Shown piece by piece: positions 16,997 to 25,799 of a stretch of DNA of 64,000 nucleotides (its first letter is position 1; each line of letters opens with the position of its first letter). The stretch spans positions 32,580-96,579 of the forward strand of contig NZ_PVTE01000022.1 in the NCBI RefSeq assembly GCF_003002825.1. Reading direction: 5' to 3'. The notes beneath the pieces were generated by a model that was not told the DNA's origin, searched no databases, and worked only from the letters and a program-made list of their open reading frames with translations. The position numbers and the translations under genes are program-made. This DNA comes from Spirosoma oryzae. GTDB lineage: Bacteria > Bacteroidota > Bacteroidia > Cytophagales > Spirosomataceae.

Positions 16997-17773
16997 CTAT
17001 TGATTTGATTCGATGGGCCCCACCACCCACAGGTCCATCGTCTCGCCGACGCGGATGCGTTCGCCGGGCCGGGCTTCGGGCCGCTGGCGTACCACCGTTC
17101 CGACTTCCTTCTCGGGATCGTCAACAGAAATTTTCGTGCCGATTTTCAGGTTGGACCCCCGAATTGCGGCTTCGGCCTCGTCGAGTTGCAGCCCTACAAC
17201 GTTCGGAATGTCGAACATCGTATTCCCCAGCCCATCGCCGATCTCCAGATCGATCTTCGAGCCTTTGGGTATGGGCGTACCAGCCGCAATTTCTTTTCCG
17301 TTGTACAATTGCCGCAGCACCGAATTTTTAGCCACGTCGGGCACGTAGGTCCGTTCGCCTTCCTGCAAGCCCATCGACTCCAGCATCCGCACGGCACTCC
17401 GGTCGATCATGTCCACCAGCGACGGCATGGCGACCATGGGTGCAACACGCTTGGTTACTTTCAGGTAGATTTTGCGGTCTTCCTTTACTTTCGCGTTGGC
17501 TCGTGGGTACTGCTCGATAATGGTCAGCGGCTGCGCGCCGGCCACAAACGTACAGTCGGTAACTTCGTAACGCAGGTTGCGGTCGTTCAGAATGTTCCGC
17601 ATCTCGTCCATGCTCAGTTTCGACACGTCGGGCACGGTAATCGTCTGACCGTGATTGGTCGTATACGGCAGGTAAACAAAGAAAAAGCCCAGAAACAGCA
17701 CCGCGATAACGGCGACGATGATACCGACCTGAAGGAGCAGATCGATGAATGAGCGGGTACTGATTTTAGCCAT
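16997..17773 (-). CDS. Membrane-anchored PASTA-domain protein
   Basis: A 258-residue protein with an N-terminal anchor (LLLQVGIIVAVIAVLFLGFF) and about three PASTA repeats, seen as ITVPDVSKLSMDEMRNIL, MVAMPSLVDMIDRSAVRML and FDIPNVVGLQLDEAEAAI, each followed by a 'G..V..Q.P..G..I..G' strand pattern. PASTA domains bind muropeptides or beta-lactams outside the cell. There is no kinase or penicillin-binding domain, as in the stand-alone PASTA proteins of Bacteroidota. Upstream on the same strand is riboflavin synthase, downstream the type IX cargo gene. Confidence 0.92.
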   Translation of the reverse strand: MAKISTRSFIDLLLQVGIIVAVIAVLFLGFFFVYLPYTTNHGQTITVPDVSKLSMDEMRNILNDRNLRYEVTDCTFVAGAQPLTIIEQYPRANAKVKEDRKIYLKVTKRVAPMVAMPSLVDMIDRSAVRMLESMGLQEGERTYVPDVAKNSVLRQLYNGKEIAAGTPIPKGSKIDLEIGDGLGNTMFDIPNVVGLQLDEAEAAIRGSNLKIGTKISVDDPEKEVGTVVRQRPEARPGERIRVGETMDLWVVGPIESNQ

Positions 17774-17848
17774 TCAGGTTGCCAGTGCGTGAATACCGAC
17801 CGTTGAGCCGGGGTAGTATGTCTCAAAACTAACGAGAAACTACCGCCC

Positions 17849-18442
17849 TCAACGATAGCCCGCCAGCATTTTTTTGATGTACTTCCCCACGATGTCGAAT
17901 TCAAGGTTCACCGTATCGCCCGCTTTCAGGGTTCGAAAACCGGTATGTTCGTACGTATACGGAATGATCGTTACCCGAAAACCGTCGGGGTGTGCATTAA
18001 AAACCGTCAGGCTGACGCCGTTGATACAGATCGATCCTTTCTCGACAGTTACGTTGTCGGCGACAGCAGGATCGTACTGGAAATCGAACAGCCAGCTTCC
18101 ATCCATATCCTGCACATTGGTACAGGTACCCGTCTGATCGACATGGCCCTGCACGATGTGTCCGTCGAAGCGGCCGTTGGCGGGCATACACCGTTCCAGA
18201 TTCACCAGATCGCCGGTTTTCAGCAGGCCCAGATTGGTTTTTTTCAGTGTCTCATCAACCGCCGTAACGGTGTAACTCCCGTCGGCAACGCTCGTCACGG
18301 TCAGGCAAACGCCGTTATGGCTAACGCTCTGATCGATTTTCAGTTCGGCGCTGATAGCGGCTTCGATGCGAAACGTCAGGTTGGTTCCTTCTGCTTCAAT
18401 ACCCGACACGACGCCGGTTGTTTCAACTATACCAGTAAACAT
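17849..18442 (-). CDS. ribE: Riboflavin synthase, alpha subunit
   Basis: A 197-residue enzyme that dismutates two 6,7-dimethyl-8-ribityllumazines to riboflavin. It opens MFTGIVETTG, the invariant start of the family. Two lumazine-binding repeats follow, with VSHNGVCLTV and FDGHIVQGHVDQTG in the first half and ICINGVSLTVF and RTLKAGDTVNLEFDIVGKY in the second. The length is normal. No other rib genes are in the window. An REP-like element lies immediately upstream. Confidence 0.97.
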   Translation of the reverse strand: MFTGIVETTGVVSGIEAEGTNLTFRIEAAISAELKIDQSVSHNGVCLTVTSVADGSYTVTAVDETLKKTNLGLLKTGDLVNLERCMPANGRFDGHIVQGHVDQTGTCTNVQDMDGSWLFDFQYDPAVADNVTVEKGSICINGVSLTVFNAHPDGFRVTIIPYTYEHTGFRTLKAGDTVNLEFDIVGKYIKKMLAGYR

Positions 18443-18472
18443 AGGATTGTTTTTGAATTCGACGGTCTGCGC

Positions 18473-18586
18473 ATATGTGTAGCCTGGACCTCCCGGTCCG
18501 GGTGGGCGCGATAGCGACCAAAAAGCTGCCGCATGACGTAGTTGCCCTGACGGGCACCCGGACGTGGACGTCCAGCCTACACATAT
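18473..18586. repeat. REP-like bipartite hairpin element, copy 2
   Basis: A 114-base element with outer ends ATATGTGTAGCCTGGACC and its near reverse complement at 18586. Both arms carry GTAG-type feet and an internal hairpin (GGACC..GGTCC; GGACG..CGTCC). It contains GCCC-TGAC-GGGC, which in reverse complement matches the AGCC-GTCA-GGCT hairpin of copy 1, so the two copies lie in opposite orientation. It almost fills the gap between ribE and the methyltransferase gene, ending two bases from the latter's stop. Confidence 0.8.
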
Positions 18587-18588
18587 CC

Positions 18589-19350
18589 TTACAGCCGTTC
18601 TCCTGTCAGGAACAAGGAACTGCCGAAGGGGGTTCGGGGCAGCAGTCGGTTTTCCATTTGGGCGATCCGGTACAGCGTTTCGTTGACCCAGCGGCTGGGT
18701 AGGTACACGTCGGAACGAGCGGCATTGGATTTGCGCCCAAGCGCCAGTTCCAGTCGCTGGAGCAGCCGCACCGCCAGAATCGGTATCGACAGCACCAGGC
18801 TCCAGTACGTCGACTGACGCAGCCGGAGACCAGCGGGCGGAAACAGCGGTTCCAGATCGGCCCGAACAAACCGGCGTTCACTCCCGACAGCCAGATCGTG
18901 CTGACCCCGGAATAGAGCGAACGCGTTGTTGTTCGTAACGAATACGCCACCCGGTCGCAGCCGTCGGGCCAGCCGTTGCAACAAGATCGGTAGCCGTTCG
19001 GGGGCGATGTAGCAGAACACGTCGTTACAGATTACGGCATCGAACAGGTCGGTTTCCGGTTGATCGGGCAAATCGTTCAGGTTCAGCAGCGACACGTTTA
19101 GCCCCCGCTCATGGCAAAAGGTAACTGCATCAGCCGACCCGTCGACACCGGTCAGGTTCGTGTAGCCCCGATCGCGGAGATAGCTTAACAACCCACCGGT
19201 ACCACAGCCCGCATCGAGTACACGGATGTCACGTCGGTCACCAAACTGAGTCGTCAACACAGCGGCAACGCGCTCGTGCAACTGCCGGTACCACCAGAGT
19301 TGCTGTTCGACCTGAAACATTTTCTGATACTCATCCGTCAGACCGATCAT
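18589..19350 (-). CDS. Class I SAM-dependent methyltransferase
   Basis: A 253-residue cytosolic protein. The SAM-binding Rossmann motif I is IRVLDAGCGTGGLLSYL, followed by LTGVDGSADAV (acidic end of strand 2), DLFDAVICNDVFCYI (motif post-I/II) and RRLRPGGVFVTNNN. Together these fit a Methyltransf_11/23-type enzyme. The C-terminal third (YWSLVLSIPILAVRLLQRLE) may touch the membrane. It lies downstream of the glycosyltransferase on the same strand, which suggests a shared glycan or lipid-carrier substrate; that is inference only. Confidence 0.9.
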   Translation of the reverse strand: MIGLTDEYQKMFQVEQQLWWYRQLHERVAAVLTTQFGDRRDIRVLDAGCGTGGLLSYLRDRGYTNLTGVDGSADAVTFCHERGLNVSLLNLNDLPDQPETDLFDAVICNDVFCYIAPERLPILLQRLARRLRPGGVFVTNNNAFALFRGQHDLAVGSERRFVRADLEPLFPPAGLRLRQSTYWSLVLSIPILAVRLLQRLELALGRKSNAARSDVYLPSRWVNETLYRIAQMENRLLPRTPFGSSLFLTGERL

Positions 19351-19356
19351 TGCAGG

Positions 19357-19462
19357 GAAGAAAGAGAAAAGAGGTGAGAAGAAAGTGAAAAGCGACAGAT
19401 GAAAAGGCGTCTGCTGGATAGGGCAACTCGTATCTTTTTTCTCACGTCTTTCTTCTTTCGTC
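19357..19462. repeat. AG-rich hairpin repeat, copy 2, overlapping the end of the GT2 gene
   Basis: A purine-rich arm starting at 19357 (GAAGAAAGAGAAAAGAGGTG) pairs imperfectly with a pyrimidine-rich arm at 19431-19462. It shares its AGAAAGA/TCTTTCT words with the element at 12929-13006. The right arm lies inside the GT2 reading frame: it encodes the last residues DERRKT and supplies the TGA stop. Confidence 0.7.
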
Positions 19463-20377
19463 TACCCCCGAATCGGACCGGATAACAAACGCGGGTAACC
19501 CGCTCTGACTCATGAACAGCTTGCCAAGGTACTCCCCAAGCACGCCCAGAAACAACAGTTGTACCCCCAGCCCCAGCAGGACCATCCAGCCGACGAGCAC
19601 CCAGCCCGCTACGCCGGCATCGCGACTCAGCCCGGCGATGAGCAGGACCAGCCCCAGCAGACCAGCCAACAGTGTCAGGCCCAGCCCGAAGCCCGTAAAC
19701 AGGCGAATAGGCCAGAGCGAATAGCCGATGAACACGTTGAGAAACAGGCCAACCAGTTTGCGGGTCGTGTAGCCCGACTGCCCTTCCGAGCGGGCCATGT
19801 GGGGTACGACGACGCTCGTTACGTGCCGGGTGACCCGGAAAATCAGCCCGTCGATATACGGGTATGGCCCCTGATACCGCACGATTTCGTCGACAACCTC
19901 GCGCCGGATCAGTTTGAAACTGGACAGGTACAAATCACGCGGTTTGCCCAGCGATGCCGTCGTCAGCGTGTTGACCAGCCAGCTACCCAGATTGCGAAAC
20001 CAGTGGTGCTGTTTCTGCGCATACCGGCTGTACACCACGTCGTACTGCCCCACAACAGCCGCGTCGAGCAACGTCAGAATGGCTTCGGGCGGGTTTTGGA
20101 AGTCGTCATCGATAATTGCCGTGTAGGCCCCCCGTGCGTAGGTAAGCCCGCACAGCACGGCGTTAAATTCACCGAAGTTCCGACGCAGCGTAATCGCCCG
20201 TACGGTCGGATATTTACCGGCAAGCTGATCGCACACCAGACCGGACCGGTCGGCGCTACCGTCGTTGACCAGAATGACTTCCAGCAACCGGGTCGACAGG
20301 CAATCGTGCAGCCGGTCGATCAGCGGTCCGATCGTCTGTTCACTGTTATAGACGGGGATTACGACGGTCAACTCCAT
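19442..20377 (-). CDS. Family 2 glycosyltransferase with two C-terminal membrane helices
   Basis: A 311-residue enzyme of the polyprenyl-phosphate glycosyltransferase type (DPM1/ArnC/GtrB-like). It has TVVIPVYNSEQTIGPL, ILVNDGSADRS (nucleotide-sugar Asp), TLRRNFGEFNAVLCGL, AIIDDDFQNPPE (DxD-like metal site) and, after a helical region, two hydrophobic spans (LGLTLLAGLLGLVLLIAGL and WMVLLGLGVQLLFLGVLGEY). Such enzymes load a sugar on undecaprenyl phosphate at the inner membrane. The ATG at 20377 is chosen because an upstream start would add 21 residues before the first strand. Its tail comes from a repeat element. Confidence 0.92.
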   Translation of the reverse strand: MELTVVIPVYNSEQTIGPLIDRLHDCLSTRLLEVILVNDGSADRSGLVCDQLAGKYPTVRAITLRRNFGEFNAVLCGLTYARGAYTAIIDDDFQNPPEAILTLLDAAVVGQYDVVYSRYAQKQHHWFRNLGSWLVNTLTTASLGKPRDLYLSSFKLIRREVVDEIVRYQGPYPYIDGLIFRVTRHVTSVVVPHMARSEGQSGYTTRKLVGLFLNVFIGYSLWPIRLFTGFGLGLTLLAGLLGLVLLIAGLSRDAGVAGWVLVGWMVLLGLGVQLLFLGVLGEYLGKLFMSQSGLPAFVIRSDSGVDERRKT

Positions 20378-20419
20378 AGGTACGCTCAACGACCACCTGC
20401 TTTTCCGGATAGTCGGGCG

Positions 20420-20449
20420 CAAAGGTACCAGCCGTGACACTATGGGGCG
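20420..20449 (-). promoter_or_regulatory. Candidate promoter TCG-N19-TACCTTTG for the GT2 gene
   Basis: CAAAGGTA at 20420-20427 is TACCTTTG on the minus strand, a full match to the Bacteroidota -7 box. The -33 position holds TCG (20447-20449) instead of TTG. The box is 43 bases upstream of the GT2 start codon. Confidence 0.5.
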
Positions 20450-20544
20450 AATGCGGCCTGTAAAAAAACGTTTATCTCGTTTACGAGTTATTGTAAACTC
20501 CAGCAGCTACGTTTGCTGCTCCGACTAATCAGCATAGCGTCTGC

Positions 20545-22113
20545 ATGGGCAATTCAAGCCAGGTTCGTATCTCTTCTTGCCCAACGACCGATTCCAGTGC
20601 GCTTGACATTGCCACCGACCGAATTGATTACGCCATCCGGGCTGAACGCACTATCTGCGATTTGCTGAATGAATCCGTCGATCTGCGATTTGTCGACGTC
20701 GATTCGTCGACAGCCCGGCTTTTGGGCGTCAATCCTCGGGTACTCCTCAACAGACGCTACACCGACTTTTTCGACCCGTCAGCCTTCAACGAGTTGCTCA
20801 ATCGTTGTCTGACGGTTTTCCAATCGGGACAACCGCAGCGCTTTCCGGTTTCCTCCGCCGATTTCGACGGGATTATGCGAACGTACTGCGTATACGTCGA
20901 CCGACATGAGCACCAGATTCACCTCCACTGTGAGGACACAACCGATACCATCGCTGGTAGTCAGCTGACGCTTACGGATCTGCTGAATACGCTACCTGAC
21001 GCGCTTTGTCTGCTCGAACCAACGTTTTCTGACTCATCCGAACAGCGCCAGATCATCAACTTTACCTTCCGTTTCGCGAACCGGTCGTTTGAAACCGTGT
21101 GGTCCCGGATCGGGACAACGCTGCCGGGCAGTCTGTATTTATCGTCACCCATTCACTCCGCCCAACCGGCCCTGTTCACTCACTTGAGCGCGGTGGTCGC
21201 CACGGGGACTGCGTACGAAGGCGAACTGCTCGTCGGTAATGGGACGCCAACAAACTGGTATGCGACGCAGATCAGCCGCACACCAGCCGGCAGTGTCGTC
21301 ATGACACTGCACAACAGTTCGGCGGTTCGCGCGGTACTGACGCGGGCCGAAACGCAAAATCAATCGCTACAGGAAGCCATCCGAAACCTCGAACGGTCGA
21401 ACCTCGATCTGGCGCAGTTTGCACAGGTAGCTTCCCACGACTTGCAGGAACCACTACGGAAGATACAGGTATTCAGCGATTTACTACAGAATCAATTTGC
21501 CGACAGTCTGTCGGAAGGAGAGCGTGACCTGAGCAAACGGCTGCAAGTATCGGCGCACCGTATGCAACAGATGATTCGCGATCTGATGAACTACTCCCGG
21601 CTTACCAGCGACAAGGCTTCTTTTGGGCCAATCGACCTGAACGCCGTCGTTGCCGACGTACGTACGGACCTGGACATGCTGATCAACGACCGGAAGGCGG
21701 TAATCGACGTGGCTCCGTTGCCGACCGTTACCGGCAATTCATCGCGGTTGCGGCAGCTGTTTCAGAATCTGATCGCCAACGCACTCAAATTTCAGCCTAC
21801 CGGTCAGCGACCCCACGTTCGGGTCAGCAGTCAGCGCATCGACCGAGCTACGTTACCGACAACGCTCAAGCTACAGCCCAACCGCGATTACCACCTGATC
21901 TCCGTCTCGGATAATGGAATCGGTTTCGACGTAGAGAAGTACCGGGCCAAGCTCTTCCGCTTGTTTCAGCGACTGCACGAACGTAAGTTCTACGAAGGAA
22001 CGGGTATCGGACTCGCTGTTGCCCAGCGCGTTGCCGAAAGCCACGAGGGAACCGTCGATGTGCGGAGTACCCCCGGTCACGGCAGCACGTTCGACGTGTA
22101 CCTACCCGCCTGA
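20545..22113 (+). CDS. Soluble PAS-type histidine kinase (paralogue 2 of 4)
   Basis: A 522-residue cytosolic kinase. Residues ~35-135 and ~145-260 look like two divergent PAS folds (LRFVDVDSSTARLLGVNP; FTFRFANRSFETVW). HisKA follows with His298 in FAQVASHDLQEPLRKIQ, then HATPase with FQNLIANALKF, DNGIGF and GTGIGLAV. There is no membrane helix and no receiver. It is convergent with the haem oxygenase gene, only 10 bases apart, and so forms one flank of the phytochrome operon. The leader at 20501-20519 contains a short AGCAGC..GCTGCT hairpin. Its signal is unknown. Confidence 0.92.
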   Translation: MGNSSQVRISSCPTTDSSALDIATDRIDYAIRAERTICDLLNESVDLRFVDVDSSTARLLGVNPRVLLNRRYTDFFDPSAFNELLNRCLTVFQSGQPQRFPVSSADFDGIMRTYCVYVDRHEHQIHLHCEDTTDTIAGSQLTLTDLLNTLPDALCLLEPTFSDSSEQRQIINFTFRFANRSFETVWSRIGTTLPGSLYLSSPIHSAQPALFTHLSAVVATGTAYEGELLVGNGTPTNWYATQISRTPAGSVVMTLHNSSAVRAVLTRAETQNQSLQEAIRNLERSNLDLAQFAQVASHDLQEPLRKIQVFSDLLQNQFADSLSEGERDLSKRLQVSAHRMQQMIRDLMNYSRLTSDKASFGPIDLNAVVADVRTDLDMLINDRKAVIDVAPLPTVTGNSSRLRQLFQNLIANALKFQPTGQRPHVRVSSQRIDRATLPTTLKLQPNRDYHLISVSDNGIGFDVEKYRAKLFRLFQRLHERKFYEGTGIGLAVAQRVAESHEGTVDVRSTPGHGSTFDVYLPA

Positions 22114-22123
22114 TGTTCGTTGG

Positions 22124-22708
22124 CTATACCGCAGCAGTAGCCTGCGTTTCCGCAAAAAGCTGCTGGTAGCGCTGGAAAGCGGCTTCCGCCCCCGCAACCA
22201 CGGCGTCATGCCGCTCGGCGGGTACGTCGCTCAGCAACTGGCTGAATGCTTTCCACTGGCGGCCGGTGTCGGCTCCGTAACCAGCGTAGAAGTGCATGGT
22301 ACCGCCCAGACTAGTCACGGCCGGATTCGTTTTGAGCAGCGGTCCCACCTGCGTCACCCCCAGCATCGAACCTTCACTTACGTAGGCCGCCCCCAGCAGC
22401 GCATCGACCGACCAGTCGCGCATGCCTGTCGACTTCGCTTCGGGTAGGGCTTCCTGCGTAACCACCAGATCAGCCAGTAAGGCCGGCGTCTTCCGGCGAC
22501 TATCAGGCTGGTAAGCGGCAAAGAAGTCCGGATGCCGGTCGATGGCGGCTTCCAGATCGTGGTGAAACAGGTAATGAATACGCAGCAAATGGCGATACTG
22601 CTCGGCCGTTAGCTGACCGGCCAGCATGGTTTTGGTATACAGGCGTTGTTCGACGGCGTCATGGAGCGCCTTTGTCTGCGACCGAAGTCGGGAAGCCAGT
22701 TCGTTCAC
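22124..22708 (-). CDS. bphO: Biliverdin-producing haem oxygenase
   Basis: A 194-residue all-helical protein. KALHDAVEQRL near the N-terminus carries the proximal haem ligand His16. YRHLLRIHYLFHHDLE and YVSEGSMLGVTQVGPLL (distal-helix Gly motif) complete the haem oxygenase pattern. The enzyme opens haem to biliverdin, releasing CO and iron. It is the third gene of the phytochrome operon, 7 bases after the response regulator, so its likely job is to make the phytochrome chromophore. Confidence 0.93.
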   Translation of the reverse strand: MNELASRLRSQTKALHDAVEQRLYTKTMLAGQLTAEQYRHLLRIHYLFHHDLEAAIDRHPDFFAAYQPDSRRKTPALLADLVVTQEALPEAKSTGMRDWSVDALLGAAYVSEGSMLGVTQVGPLLKTNPAVTSLGGTMHFYAGYGADTGRQWKAFSQLLSDVPAERHDAVVAGAEAAFQRYQQLFAETQATAAV

Positions 22709-22715
22709 AGGGTAA

Positions 22716-23132
22716 TTAGTAAGAGCGGATGTTATCGGCCAGCCAGAAGGCGAAGGTACGTTCCAGTAGTTCGCCGGTCGACTGATACCCGCCGGGTTTG
22801 ATCAGGTAGGCATTGACACCCAGCTGATACGCTTTTCGAACATCGTTTGGGCTGTCGGACGTGCTGAATGCAATGATCGGTACCAGCCGGGTCCGACTGT
22901 TATTCCGAAGCTCCCGGATAACGTCGAACCCGTTCATGCCGTTCATGTTGATATCCATCAGAATCAGCCGGGGCAACCCATCGTTCTGCTCATCTGCCTC
23001 GCGCAGGTACTGCAACATTTCCGTACCGCTGTTCGCAATTTTATAGTCGATCGACTGTAATTTCTTGCGCATCAACCGGGCAAAGACGTCCGCTTCGTTG
23101 GCGTTGTCTTCGATGTAAAGTACGTCAGTCAT
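22716..23132 (-). CDS. Single-domain response regulator (Rcp1-like) of the phytochrome operon
   Basis: A 138-residue CheY-like receiver with no output domain. The acidic pocket is in VLYIEDNANEAD, the phospho-acceptor Asp60 is in LILMDINMNGMNGFD, then IIAFSTSD (Thr/Ser switch) and YLIKPGGY (Lys). The ATG at 23132 overlaps the last codons of the phytochrome gene by 8 bases (23125-23132), suggesting translational coupling. Rcp1-type regulators receive phosphate from phytochrome kinases; downstream targets are unknown here. Confidence 0.94.
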   Translation of the reverse strand: MTDVLYIEDNANEADVFARLMRKKLQSIDYKIANSGTEMLQYLREADEQNDGLPRLILMDINMNGMNGFDVIRELRNNSRTRLVPIIAFSTSDSPNDVRKAYQLGVNAYLIKPGGYQSTGELLERTFAFWLADNIRSY

Positions 23133-25374
23133 TGGCAACCGCTACAGAATTCGGAAACGAAACCCAGAATGTAGTTTCGACGCCCGGCTTTGAGTTAAAC
23201 CATATTTTGCCCTCGTGCCGGTCGATAATCCGTTTGACTACGGCAAGCCCGACCCCCGTTCCTTCGAACGACCGGGCGTTTTCCAGTCGTTTGAACAGAT
23301 CGAACATACGATCGGCCTGTTTCATATCGAAGCCGATGCCGTTGTCGCTGACGTGGTATACGACGCTATCGTCCGTTACTTCTCCACTGATCTGAATCTG
23401 CGCGTCGTCGGCCGGGCGGGTGTACTTGGCCGCGTTGGTCAGCAAGTTCTGGAACACCTGCTGAACCATGGTCGGGTCGCCCTGAATCGGTGGCATATCG
23501 CCAAGCGTGATGGTCAGAGTACGGCCCCGTTCGTCGAGCAGTACATCCTCCCGCACCTGTTTCAGCAAGCCACTCATGTCGACCGACTGCCGCTTCAGTT
23601 CCAGCCGCCCCATCCGGGAATAGTACAGAATATGCCGGATCAACGAGCGCATCCGGTCCGACGAGTCGATAATTTTCTGGAGCAGGCCCCGTGCATCGTC
23701 ATCGAACTCTTTGCCATATTCCTCGATCAGAATCTCCGAATAGCACCGAATGGACGACAGCGGGGTACGCAGGTCGTGCGAAACGGTGTAGCTGAACGCG
23801 TCGAGTTCGTCGTATGCTTCTTTCAGCAGGTTGTTCAACAGCCGCACTTCATTGGCCTGCTTGTTGACGACCTGCAGCACATCCTCGCGCAGTTTCAGCG
23901 CCGACGTGACATCGGTTTCCGACCATTCATCCGCCATTGCCCGGACGATTTCTACCCAGGCGGCAAAGCTTTCGCGGGGACTGATGCGCCGTTGGCCACC
24001 CGCATCGACCGACACCGGCTTCTCGGGATTACCGGCCCACGTCACCTGCTGCACCTGCTCCGGCCGGAACCAGAGCATGTATTCGTCCAGCTCGTGCGAC
24101 AGCGTCACCGCCAGCAAGCCACTGGCCACGTTGGCAAACTCCAGGGCCGGCGGATAATGATCGACCAGTTTGTTGGTATTCCACACCGGATCACTGTCGA
24201 CGGTCTTCAGCCAATCGGTCAGCGCCACGATTTCCTGTTCGTTGGGCGTTTTACCCGACTGATAAAACTGTCCGTTGAAGCGTAGCACCACGCCACCCGC
24301 TTCGACCAGATCAAGCACCGTGGTCGACTGCGTCGTCAACGCTTTGACCACGTCGGACTCCAGGACCAGCTGATCGTGCAGCACCCGGCTAACCTCGCGA
24401 CTCCGGTCGCGTTGCAGGTGATTTTCTTCACCACGCCGAAACTCAAGTGCCGACGATAGTAGCTGACTCACGAACTGCGCCGTTTGCCGCACCGTATAGT
24501 CGACAAACCGGGGGGTGTAGTGGTGGCAGGAAATCAGCCCCCAAAGTTCACCCCGGTAGATCAGCGACAAACTCATCGAGGCCGATACCCCCATATTCTT
24601 GAGGTATTCGATGTGTACCGGCGACACGGCCCGTAAACCCGCATGCGTCATGTCGAGGGGTTTGTCGGCCGGCCATTCGGCGATCGTCAGAATGGGTGAC
24701 GACTCACTATTGACATCGGCGATCAGCCGCACCAGGTTCTTTTTGTACAACTCCCGAGCCTGCCGGGGAATATCGGAAGCGGGGTAATGAAGCCCCAAAA
24801 ACGGTTCGAGGTGCGGCTCCTTTACTTCAGCCACCACGATACCGTGCCAGTCGGAGCCGAACTGATACACCATTACCCGATCGAATCCAATAATTTCCTT
24901 GATGCGCCGGGCGGTATTTTCCAGCAGCGCCGACAAAGTCTGACTCGCCTGCACTTCGTTGAGCGCGTGTGACACCAGTTGCTGGTTGTACGGCAGCATC
25001 GACGCATCACCGACCGGCTCCCACTCCAGGACGATCATACCGTCGTATTCGTGCATAATCAGGTTCCAGACCTGCTCATTCAGCGACATACGGTACGGAC
25101 TCAGCGTATCCCAGGACTGTTTGGTTTTTCCCCCGTCGAGCAGACTCGTCAGTGTCTCCGGCGACTCCCCGATCTGGCTAAACAGTTGCGTAACAGGTTT
25201 ACCCAGCAGTTCCTCGGCCGACTGACTGAACAAGGCGGCAATGTTGGCACTTACGTGAACGATTCGGTAATCGTCGGGGCGGATAGCGACCAGGTAACCG
25301 TGCGACTGGATATGACCCAGAATATGAATGGGCTCCTGGTCACAGGTAATCAGGTCAGGGGTTGAGTAAATCAC
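23125..25374 (-). CDS. bphP: Bacteriophytochrome histidine kinase (PAS-GAF-PHY-HisKA-HATPase)
   Basis: A 749-residue red/far-red photoreceptor kinase. The N-terminus MIYSTPDLITCDQEPIHILG carries Cys11, the expected thioether site for biliverdin. In the GAF domain, YPASDIPRQ holds the conserved Asp201, with His254 (SPVHIEYLKNMG) and His284 (GLISCHHYTPR) around the chromophore. The PHY tongue motif PRESF is at 466-470. HisKA has His533 in YTVSHDLRTPL; HATPase has FQNLLTNAAKY, DNGIGF and GTGVGLAV. The start is a GTG; an upstream TTG (25458) would add 28 residues that look non-coding. It is the first gene of a three-gene operon with a response regulator and haem oxygenase. Confidence 0.95.
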   Translation of the reverse strand: MIYSTPDLITCDQEPIHILGHIQSHGYLVAIRPDDYRIVHVSANIAALFSQSAEELLGKPVTQLFSQIGESPETLTSLLDGGKTKQSWDTLSPYRMSLNEQVWNLIMHEYDGMIVLEWEPVGDASMLPYNQQLVSHALNEVQASQTLSALLENTARRIKEIIGFDRVMVYQFGSDWHGIVVAEVKEPHLEPFLGLHYPASDIPRQARELYKKNLVRLIADVNSESSPILTIAEWPADKPLDMTHAGLRAVSPVHIEYLKNMGVSASMSLSLIYRGELWGLISCHHYTPRFVDYTVRQTAQFVSQLLSSALEFRRGEENHLQRDRSREVSRVLHDQLVLESDVVKALTTQSTTVLDLVEAGGVVLRFNGQFYQSGKTPNEQEIVALTDWLKTVDSDPVWNTNKLVDHYPPALEFANVASGLLAVTLSHELDEYMLWFRPEQVQQVTWAGNPEKPVSVDAGGQRRISPRESFAAWVEIVRAMADEWSETDVTSALKLREDVLQVVNKQANEVRLLNNLLKEAYDELDAFSYTVSHDLRTPLSSIRCYSEILIEEYGKEFDDDARGLLQKIIDSSDRMRSLIRHILYYSRMGRLELKRQSVDMSGLLKQVREDVLLDERGRTLTITLGDMPPIQGDPTMVQQVFQNLLTNAAKYTRPADDAQIQISGEVTDDSVVYHVSDNGIGFDMKQADRMFDLFKRLENARSFEGTGVGLAVVKRIIDRHEGKIWFNSKPGVETTFWVSFPNSVAVAND

Positions 25375-25517
25375 GAAGAAAGCGGCAAGTGCCCGTGCAG
25401 GCTGATATTGGTTACTCGTCAGAAGCGTTTCTCCTGAACGGCATAGCAATATAAGCAATTAGATCGGGATACGGGGGCTATCATCCCCCTGCCACCGGGA
25501 TTGTTATCGTACGCCCG

Positions 25518-25757
25518 TTATAACCGCATATTGATGTGGCGTAGCCCAAACCGAACACCCAGATAGGTGTAGAGCACGATGAATCCCGATTCCAGACCGG
25601 CCTCCAGTTCGTGTGTCTCGTAGTAACCCGTCCGGTAATCGGTGATCCAGTTGCACAGACAGGCCACATAACCCAGCAGGCCGAGTACTGCGGCAAGCAA
25701 AACCGTACAGAACCATATAGTCACTCTCATGCGATCGATGTTGTTCAGGCTATTCAT
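25518..25757 (-). CDS. Small two-helix membrane protein in the phytochrome island
   Basis: A 79-residue protein with a first helix VTIWFCTVLLAAVLGLLGYV and a weaker second one (GFIVLYTYLGVRFGL), separated by a polar loop (CNWITDYRTGYYETHELEAG). It starts 42 bases after the PAS kinase stop codon and lies upstream of the phytochrome gene on the same strand. I recognise no family. A transcript shared with the kinase at 25800 is likely from spacing alone. Confidence 0.6.
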   Translation of the reverse strand: MNSLNNIDRMRVTIWFCTVLLAAVLGLLGYVACLCNWITDYRTGYYETHELEAGLESGFIVLYTYLGVRFGLRHINMRL

Positions 25758-25799
25758 AGACAACCCAAACGCTTGTCGGTTTAATGAGCCTGCGACAGC

